Assembly (NCBI GenBank): GCA_013399895.1
Contig: VXBA01000138.1
Location: forward strand, 1,262,314-1,326,313
Reading direction: 5' to 3'
DNA length: 64,000 nucleotides
DNA from: Serilophus lunatus
Lineage: Eukaryota; Chordata; Aves; Passeriformes; Eurylaimidae
Shown: in pieces, positions 56,601 to 64,000 of the stretch
Layout: each line of letters begins with the position of its first letter
Position numbering within the stretch: the first letter of the stretch is position 1
Position numbers and translations under genes: made by a program
The notes under the pieces: generated by a model
What the model saw: only the letters and a program-made list of their open reading frames with translations
What the model was told of the DNA's origin: nothing
Database searches by the model: none

Positions 56601-59600
56601 TTTCATTTTTTCCCTTTTTCCATCACTTCCTTCCTCCTTACATTTCTCCCACTGTTCTCTAAACAGAGGCTCCCTGGCTCACTTCCAGCTGAAGCATACC
56701 TCATTTTCTTTTGTCTTCTGATGTCTGACGGAATAAAGAATTTTCATGAGCTTTGCAGCATTTCATTCATCTTATCTCCTAGTATCAAAGTACTCCTCTT
56801 GTAAATGAAAAACTGCAAGGGTGAATATTAGCAAAAAAACTCATTTATGACACCAAGGAAGACTTGCAGACTGTTGGAAAGTTTCCTTAGAATGAACCTA
56901 AAGAAACAGTCAATTCCCCACATTTTCAATTCACAACCTTTAACTGTTTCTCAAGGAGTAACGTAATGTTCTGGAAAGGTAACAGCCTTCAGCCACCAGT
57001 TTCACCAGGGATGAGGACAAAAAGCTGCACAAGAACTCCAGATATTTATTTCAGTATTTTCTCTTATCTATTGACAGAAATAACTCTGCAAGGAGAAGAT
57101 GGTTTTGTTCCCTGTCTGCCCAGTCACAACCATCATACTAATGAAAGACAACAGAATCACACCACAGATCATCAGATAGATGTGAAACCAGTACTGAGAC
57201 TTTCCTCTTAATTTTGTTGAGCATTTGGTTGAGTTTGAGGCTTTTTTCAAATACTTCGAAGTCTTCCTTTACCAGGAATCCTATCCTGGAATTAACATAT
57301 AATTTGCATAATATGAGGAAACTCATCTCCCCAGTGAGCCTGGTCTTACCCCACCCATAGCCTGGCACGGCTCTAGGTGCCAGGGACCCAAACATTCTCC
57401 AGGTTCTTGGCTATTCTCATTTGGGAATTAAGTAGCTGCTCTCTAATCTGCTCTCTGAAGTGTTGCTGGCTGTATTTTTGTCCTATCATCACAGCAATCA
57501 ATCCACTGCTAGCACCTACTCAAGCTGAAATGGAGGTTTTATGTTTAAGACAAAAGTGGAAGGAAAAGAGGTTAAAATATGATTTATAACTTTATTTCCC
57601 AAACAATATTCCACATCATTTACCACTGCAGAAGTCTTTTAAATTATACTGACTTGCGCTTTTATGTTGCAGTTATTAATTTCTATTTCAAAAAATGCTC
57701 CAAAACTGCACTTCTTTGATTTCTTGTAGAAAATTAGTTCTAAAGGAGCTCAGTCCCCTTATCCCTATCAAAGCTCTTTGGCTTAAATTTAAACCCTACT
57801 ACTCATCAGAGTTTTAAGACTATATACCCATGCTTGTTAGTAGGCAAAATCCCCTACAACTAAAGCAATTACATACATTCTAACTTAATTAAATCTATTT
57901 CTTTGGATAAGTATACCAAGATTTAACCTAATATTTTAGGTCATAGCAGAATACTATTTAGCAGCATTACATCACTGTAATTAATGGACAGGTTTTCAAC
58001 AGCACTACCCATTTACACACAGTTCAAGTATTTAGTATAGAGTTGCCTTGATTTTGTTTCTGAGAAATTGAAAGCAACTTATTAGCTATTCCATGAAGCT
58101 CTTAAAATATCACTCCAATATTTAAAATGCAATAAATTAAAAAATAAAGAGAGATGGAGAAGTCCTTGCAGACACAAAACTTCTAATGGAAAAAACCTGG
58201 TCCTAATGGCATAAGTTTCTGTTAATGCGATAGGTTTGGGCATATCTTCTTTAATGTACTTAAGGGGTTTTTATGACTCGTAACAAATATCTTTAAAAAA
58301 ACAACATGCATTTTTAATCCGTGGCATTTCCTCCACAATTCAAAACTGTAACCAGCCTACAACTATCTTAGTCAATCATTTACTCTCCAGTCCTCCTACT
58401 GCTTTTAATTTTCTTTCATGTTTTATATATTCTTAGGCAGACAGTTAAAAAGGTTTACTTTAAAAAGACTGTCCACCATTTTTTTTTCCCTCTTAACTTT
58501 AAGTCACAGAATAAACTGCCTTACCCTTTTCATAACTGTTATCGAGTTTATAACTCACAGTATTTTAGCACATCCTTTCACAAGAATCATTTTTGACAAA
58601 AATGAATGATTGACTGGATCTGGGAATATATTTCTATCTACTCAAGAGGGAGACCTCTCAATAGTGCGGTTGATTCCCATCAAAAGCCACCACGTATCCC
58701 CTCCCACAGCCCTGAGCAGCTCTGCATTCCACAGACTCACTTTTCACCGGCTCTAAATCAATCTGGAGAAGATCACTTAAACATGAATGAAAGAAGGGAG
58801 GCTTTTGACTCTGGTTTACATTAAGAACCTGCACGGCCCTGTGCTCATTGACCTAGAAACCAGCCTTAAAGCTGCGAGCAGGTACCTCTGGCAGAAGTTT
58901 GCTCCTGAGCTGCAGCAGCCCTTCTGAGAGTGCATCACACCCCGGAGAGCAGGGCTAGCAGCACAAACTGCTTCTGCCACACGGCAGCACCTTGTTCACA
59001 CTTCATCAGCACATTATGGTGCAGGTAAATCCTTGTAGGCATTCACTTCATCTTAATGATTTCCATTATCAGTAACTGAAACAATGGAACTAAGTAGTGT
59101 GCTTTTACATTTATGGTAACCTTGGTAACCACGTCATGATTTGTGGTTAGGCACTACTTCCCATGTATAAGAGTGTTGAAATTCTTGTGAGCATATTTGT
59201 CCCAAAAATTTCAATTGCTGGAGATCACAGAGTAACCAACCATACCTAAAAAGTACTTGTTCTGTAGGAAAATGGATTATACCACATTATACCATAGGCA
59301 TTCTCATTTCTATACCATGTTAGGGGCCAAAAACATTTACATTTTTCTAAGAAAGTAGAATCAATAAAGTTATTAAGTAAACTGCCTCTTGGCTACAGAT
59401 TTAATTAGTGGGACATCAGCCATCTTAAATGGAATTTTCCATCCTCAGAGGTCACCACTAATACCCCAGTAAAGCACAGTTGCAATATGCCCAGTACGAC
59501 AACTTATTATATTTGGTTTTGACGATCTCCCAGCAAGAGCTACATGGTGCAAATGCACCACATTTTCATTCTGTGAGAGAAATCATGAAAGGAGGGACGG

Positions 59601-62600
59601 CCAAGTACTTGAGCTGAGTTTCATTTCAGATATCAAGAAAAGCAAACACTCATGCCAATATATATAAAGCCTCACAACTTGAAAAAAGAATATCTGCTTG
59701 AACGTGAAGGTCCAGCAATCACACATTTGTCCATCTCTAGGAACTGGAACTGACTAGAACAGGTCACAGAAGTTGCATCACAACACACAGCTAATGATGC
59801 TTAAATTGGTCAAGGAAATAACAACTGAATTGTCCCTTTAAAGGTTAATTGTAGACTGGCCAACTGAGTGACCCACATTTGCCTGGTCAAAGCCATCAGT
59901 GAGAGGGGGCAAAAGAAATACTTTCAGAAAGGAAATTCTGGTTTAACATTAAATGATAGACTCTTCCATTGCTCATAGGCCTAGAAATGCAAACTGCCCC
60001 TATCCAGGGTGCAAAGCAGCAGAGCAGACCTGCATGTCAGCTGCTGGCAGCAGAATAAAGACCACAGAGCTACAGCCATGTGAGAAGTCAATAATTTTTG
60101 AATTATTTCCTCGGTGCAAAGCTTTCCTCTCGTTCCTCTTCCAAATACAAAAATAAAAGCTTTAGGAAAACCCACTCCTTATTAATATATTTCTTTAAAT
60201 TTGCAGTATTTATGCAAGAATGCTTTAGCTATTTTATTCTTCTGGTGAGAATTCTAATTTTTTTAGTTCCTTCTAGGATCCAGATACAAGGTACACATGA
60301 TGCTTATGGATGGACACAGAAATTCTGCCACTCCACCCCAAAAACCTCTATCAGAGCAAGTGAAGGTGGCAGTTGTTTAAGCGTCCTACACCCAGCACAT
60401 CTGTGAAATTGTGGTTCTGTCTTCTCTATCAGAATTAGAAGTACTAAAACCTAGTCCATGAATGATATTTCAAGATGTGTTTTCTCTCTTAAAGCATGTT
60501 AGCCTCTTGCATGCCCTTATTACTATTCCATATGTGGAATCTCTATAAAGATATCTAAATGTTTTGATATATTTATCTAAACACTGTGGTCTTTTTTCAC
60601 TATCTCCTCATTCCTCTTTGTTCTTAGTACGTAGTATGCTCCATGCATTTTAGCTAGGTGAAAAATGAAAGAAAAACAAACAAGGCTGTGCTAATGAGAA
60701 CTCAACTCTTCAAGGCTGGGAAGAGCTCTTTTTCCCTTGCCAGTGGACAACTCAGAGAATCATCGGCATTCTTTTTACATTTCCATCCTCATTCCAGTGA
60801 CTGACCATCATTTCTGATGCACTGAAATCTTTTAAATTATGCTTCTAATTGCAGGTACCTCAAATCTCTCTCTCCCTCAGTTTCATATGCAGCCCTGATG
60901 CCCAACTGAAATAACTTTCAAACGCTGAACATATGAATATCCTCTTCAAAGTATAGCAAATTCTATGATATATAAATTGTATTTTGAGTTTTGCTAAAAA
61001 ATCCTGAGCAGTCAGTTGCCTGGAAGCAGGCAAAGAACTTTTCCACTTGCTGCTAAATGATAGAAACACACTGGGCTGCTGTAGAGGATTTCTACTGCTG
61101 TCAAACCTATTTGCCTTGGAAACCACCCAATTTCATTGCACCACGTTATCAACGTGAGCTTATCTCAGTCCCAAATGTCCATTCCTCTTTTATTGTTTTA
61201 TGGAAGTCTGCTAAAATTACAGTCCAGTGCAGTAAATAGAAATACCCAAAAGTTTCCACTGGCTGCACATATTGTGAAAACACAGGTGTGATTTTTATAA
61301 TAGCCTGACATGAATTTCCAGCATTATCCATTTAGGGAACACTGAATACTGTTCTACGGTATAAAAATCATGTCTATAGTAATTCACATTTTGAAATCCT
61401 TTTTCCACTAATCTCCTTTGTAAAGAAAGTTTTTACTGTGGGTCTTGTAAATTAAGGAAAACTATTAGATTTGTCATTCTAATAATTCCATTTTCAAATA
61501 ACATTTTTTGTTCCCATTCTGTTTTTACAGTCACCACCAAAGAATCTGAAAGTTATGCAATAAAACAGGCTTGAAAGCCACCAGGGACCTGCTAACACAA
61601 GCTGGAAATAACTTATTATGCAACTAAGATTAAAACACTGACCTTGAATCCAGTCTTTTGCCAGGGGGCAGTGTGTGTGGGGGTGGAGAATCAACTGTGG
61701 TAGAGAAGCTTGCACTGTGCTTAGGAAAGCACAAAAATTTTCAAAAGCAAAGGCCTCCATCATACAGGAAGGTGGAGGCACAACAAATACTATGATCTTT
61801 TTAATATTTCACATGGCAAGGCATGTACTAGGAAATAACACAGCTTCCCTTCTGCACAGAGTCAGTATCATTTCTGCTCATCATCCTCTCATATTGCAGC
61901 CAATCCTGCAGGGATTCTTTCAAACCATTCCAGGCTCTGCTGGCCTGCAGAGGCCTCCCCAGCAGCAAGGGACAGGATGGGGATGGGAGCCCAGCTGTGC
62001 CAGCAGCCTGGCAGCAGGGCTGCTGCACAGGCCACGCCAGCTGGGATTCCCTTGGAGACAGAGGGTGCCAAGGGGCTGGAGCAAACAGACTTTGGATGAC
62101 TTTGTGCTGACAGTTCAAGGCCAAGCTCCCAGTATTAGTAATGACCCAGCTATGTACGACAACCTGGGGCTGTCACGCTGCGCAGCTGAGAACAGAAGTG
62201 CTTTATAGTCAATTATTAAGTAGGAAAACAGAAGAAAGAAAATATGACTTTTGCCTCAGTGCAGCCATGTTAACAATACTGATGCCTGTCTCCGGCATTC
62301 TCTGACTTTCTGTAAGATCATGAGCGCCATCCTGAATTTATACTCACAGGTCTAGGTCATCATTTGCATGGGTTTGATAGACAAAGCAGTGACAAAGGAA
62401 ATGAGCAACACCTGGGAAGATCAACATCTGAACAGCTGGTTCTGCTTCTTGAAATTTATGCTTCACTGAGACAAACAGGAGGTGAACAGGTTAATTCTAT
62501 TTTCAAATATTCTTTCAGATGGAGAGAGTTTCTTGCAAGGGCCAAAAATGTCTTTTATCAGCAGCAACAGAGTCCTACTGTCTTATTCCAGTCAGGCTGG

Positions 62601-63713
62601 AATACTGCCTCAAGGTAACATTCTTTTTGATGTTGCTTGGGACAGCAAGATGGCTTTAAAGAGGGAATTACAGCTGACTGCATCACTAGGAATCTTAAAG
62701 AAGTAGATGATATGAAGGAAGGTTTGATTATGTTTTTTAGGCGCATTTTGTTTGGTCTGGGTATTTTGTTAGCTACCCCAAAAACGTCTCTTCATGTATC
62801 TCCCAGAAGAATGAAGAGAGTGAAAGAACCAGAGAACTGCTGGAATACATATTCAGAGGAAAAATAGACAGAATAGAGACATTTCAGGAGCACTCCATCC
62901 CAGGGGACCTCTATGTCTGTTCTGCTTAGTTTCCGAGCTGGAAGTGCATCTATTTTCCTTTCACACATATAAAAAAAAACCTCTGATAGACTGGTATCTA
63001 AGAAGATAAAAAAGTGGTTCTCCAGAAATGGGAGAATTAACTGGAATTACTTGTAACAGCACAGTTCCACCCAGCCTTAAAGACTGAACAACTGTAATTA
63101 ATATAAACATACACAGTGTTTAAAATATTCTATGTGTTAAACAATCACATTTTTTTGTTTTTTCAAACAGGAAATTTTGCTAGAAGAGATGGCAAAAAGA
63201 AAAAAGAAAAAACAAAAAGACAACAAATAGAAATTTTTCTGGAAAATACAAAACAAACCAAGTGTTTTCAGAAGGAGAAAAGTAAACAGACAGTCGGCCA
63301 TCCATTATGAAAAAAAAAGATTAATCTGTTTTCAACCAATTAAAATCAGATTGTGGGAGTTGAGAACACAATTATAGAGCTGCTATTTGTTCTGACTTTT
63401 GTTGTTCTGGTGAAGATAGAAACGTCAAATGACTGTGGCAAAGAAGGAAAAATGTCTCAATCAACATGTCACAGTGAACTAAGACAATCTGCTCAGTCCA
63501 ACTGCGCAATAATTATATCTATGGTTAAATATTGTTGTATAAGCAGCCAACAGGCAGGACAGCCTTCCACAGAAGATGGTAAACACTGTAAAAGTCAGTC
63601 TCACTCTTCAATAACTGTTCCATGAGTATGAAAAGATACCAGCTCTAATCTGACAGGTCACTGTTAGCATCCCTCCCCCCCAGTGAGGCCGCAGTGTGCG
63701 CACACACACCCAC
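53627..63713 (-). other. THSD4: THSD4 intron between exons A and B (about 10.1 kb)
   Basis: The boundaries are set by the GTGGGT donor at 63713 and the TTTTCAG acceptor at 53627, with phase-2 codon splitting. The body is ordinary AT-rich avian intron. I see no further coding exon and no recognised mobile element. Landmarks are a TTA microsatellite (56182-56205) and a GC-richer stretch near 61890-62090, where a plus-strand ORF of 177 codons overlaps open minus-strand frames. There is also a pyrimidine tract with CAG on the plus strand near 63150-63170, followed by a lysine-rich ORF. None of these has support as a gene. Confidence 0.85.
56182..56205 (+). repeat. TTA microsatellite
   Basis: Roughly eight TTA units with one interruption (a longer T run) in the intron between exons A and B. 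Confidence 0.85.
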
Positions 63714-64000
63714 CTCTTCTCTGCCGGGGCGCCGTGCCGCTGGGGCTGGGGCTGGGGCTGGCGGGCCTGGGAATGCCGGCTGCCCCTCAGCGCCCCCCTG
63801 CTCCCGTGGCTGCTGTTCCTGCCCCCGGCTGGGGCAGGGGCCCGCAGCCCGGCCCAGAGCTGCTCTTCGTTCCTGTGCAGCGGCACGGAGGTGCGGATGG
63901 CAGAGATGACGTGGCCGGGATAGGCAGCGAGCGAGTCCTCGTGGTGGGAGCCGTGGTGGGAGCTGTGGTGGGAGCCGTGGTGGGAGCCGTGGTGGGGCGC
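63714..64000 (-). CDS. THSD4: THSD4 (ADAMTSL6) coding exon A, partial at its 5' side
   Basis: This is the 3' part of an early coding exon of thrombospondin type-1 domain-containing protein 4, a secreted ADAMTS-like glycoprotein that binds fibrillin-1 and promotes microfibril assembly. Read on the minus strand from 64000 it gives 95 codons plus two bases, without a stop. The peptide starts with a histidine-rich HHGS repeat, then GHVISAIRTSVPLHR, which closely matches the human linker after the first TSP1 repeat as I remember it. Further on are a possible N-glycosylation site (NSS), the block LRGSRH also found in human, and a QPQPQPQ run. It ends ...AEK plus AG before a GTGGGT donor (63713-63708), that is phase 2. 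The TSP1 cysteines and signal peptide must lie right of the window. The exon is GC- and CpG-rich, unlike the flanking intron. Identity rests mainly on this exon joining in frame to exons B and C. Confidence 0.9.
63742..63765 (+). repeat. GGGGCT hexamer run with G-quadruplex potential, inside exon A
   Basis: Three GGGGCT units followed by GGCGGG give four G-runs of at least three with loops of two to five bases on the plus (template) strand. On the coding strand the repeat encodes alternating Gln-Pro. Folding is inferred from the motif only. Confidence 0.7.
63941..64000 (-). repeat. 12-bp coding minisatellite (HHGS repeat) in THSD4 exon A
   Basis: On the plus strand the unit GTGGTGGGAGCC occurs at 63941, 63953 (one change, AGCT), 63965 and 63977, with a diverged fifth copy at 63989 that reaches the window edge. 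The 12-bp period keeps the reading frame, and each unit encodes Gly/Ser-Ser-His-His on the minus strand. The array may continue beyond the right edge. Confidence 0.95.

Noticed and set aside
61675..62208. 177-codon plus-strand ORF in the intron between exons A and B
   Set aside because: It overlaps a GC-richer patch where stops are rare on both strands; minus-strand frames are open there too, and the peptide has no recognisable domain.
63150..63310. Plus-strand pyrimidine tract and CAG followed by a lysine-rich ORF, resembling an antisense exon
   Set aside because: The peptide is low complexity from an A-rich stretch, with no homologue that I recognise and no partner exon.

Overview
The window is vertebrate, almost certainly avian, nuclear DNA. 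It is AT-rich and poor in repeats. The recognisable mobile elements are short 5'-truncated CR1 LINE tails and one TG...CA solo LTR of a family I know from songbird-type genomes. There is no operon-like packing, no rRNA, tRNA or CRISPR, and no long uninterrupted coding region.

The whole window lies inside one minus-strand gene, which I identify as THSD4 (also called ADAMTSL6), a secreted ADAMTS-like matrix glycoprotein that binds fibrillin-1. Three coding exons are visible, in transcript order from right to left. Exon A (64000 to 63714) runs off the right edge and encodes a linker after the N-terminal TSP1 region, including a histidine-rich HHGS repeat. Exon B (53626 to 53197) encodes the low-complexity spacer and the start of the cysteine-rich module. 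Exon C (34810 to 34708) encodes the highly conserved segment beginning MCPESS. Splice signals and reading phase agree across both joins (phase 2, then phase 0, leaving in phase 1). The signal peptide and the rest of the gene lie beyond the right edge, and the spacer module and later TSP1 repeats beyond the left edge.

The rest is intron: about 10.1 kb between exons A and B, 18.4 kb between B and C, and at least 34.7 kb after C. These introns hold three CR1 fragments, a 940-bp solo LTR in the same orientation as the gene with a G-poor (plus strand) segment beside it, two tentative MIR-like relics, a short interstitial telomeric repeat, small tandem repeats and a few GC-richer islands. I found no second gene. 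The many short ORFs in the introns look like chance, with one 199-codon ORF (45587-46186) longer than I would expect.

I see no new enzymatic or defence system. The points most worth checking are the HHGS tandem repeat in exon A, the NAGNAG acceptor at exon B, and the sense-oriented LTR with a poly(A) signal 1.3 kb after exon B. Comparisons with human THSD4 are from memory, not from an alignment run here.
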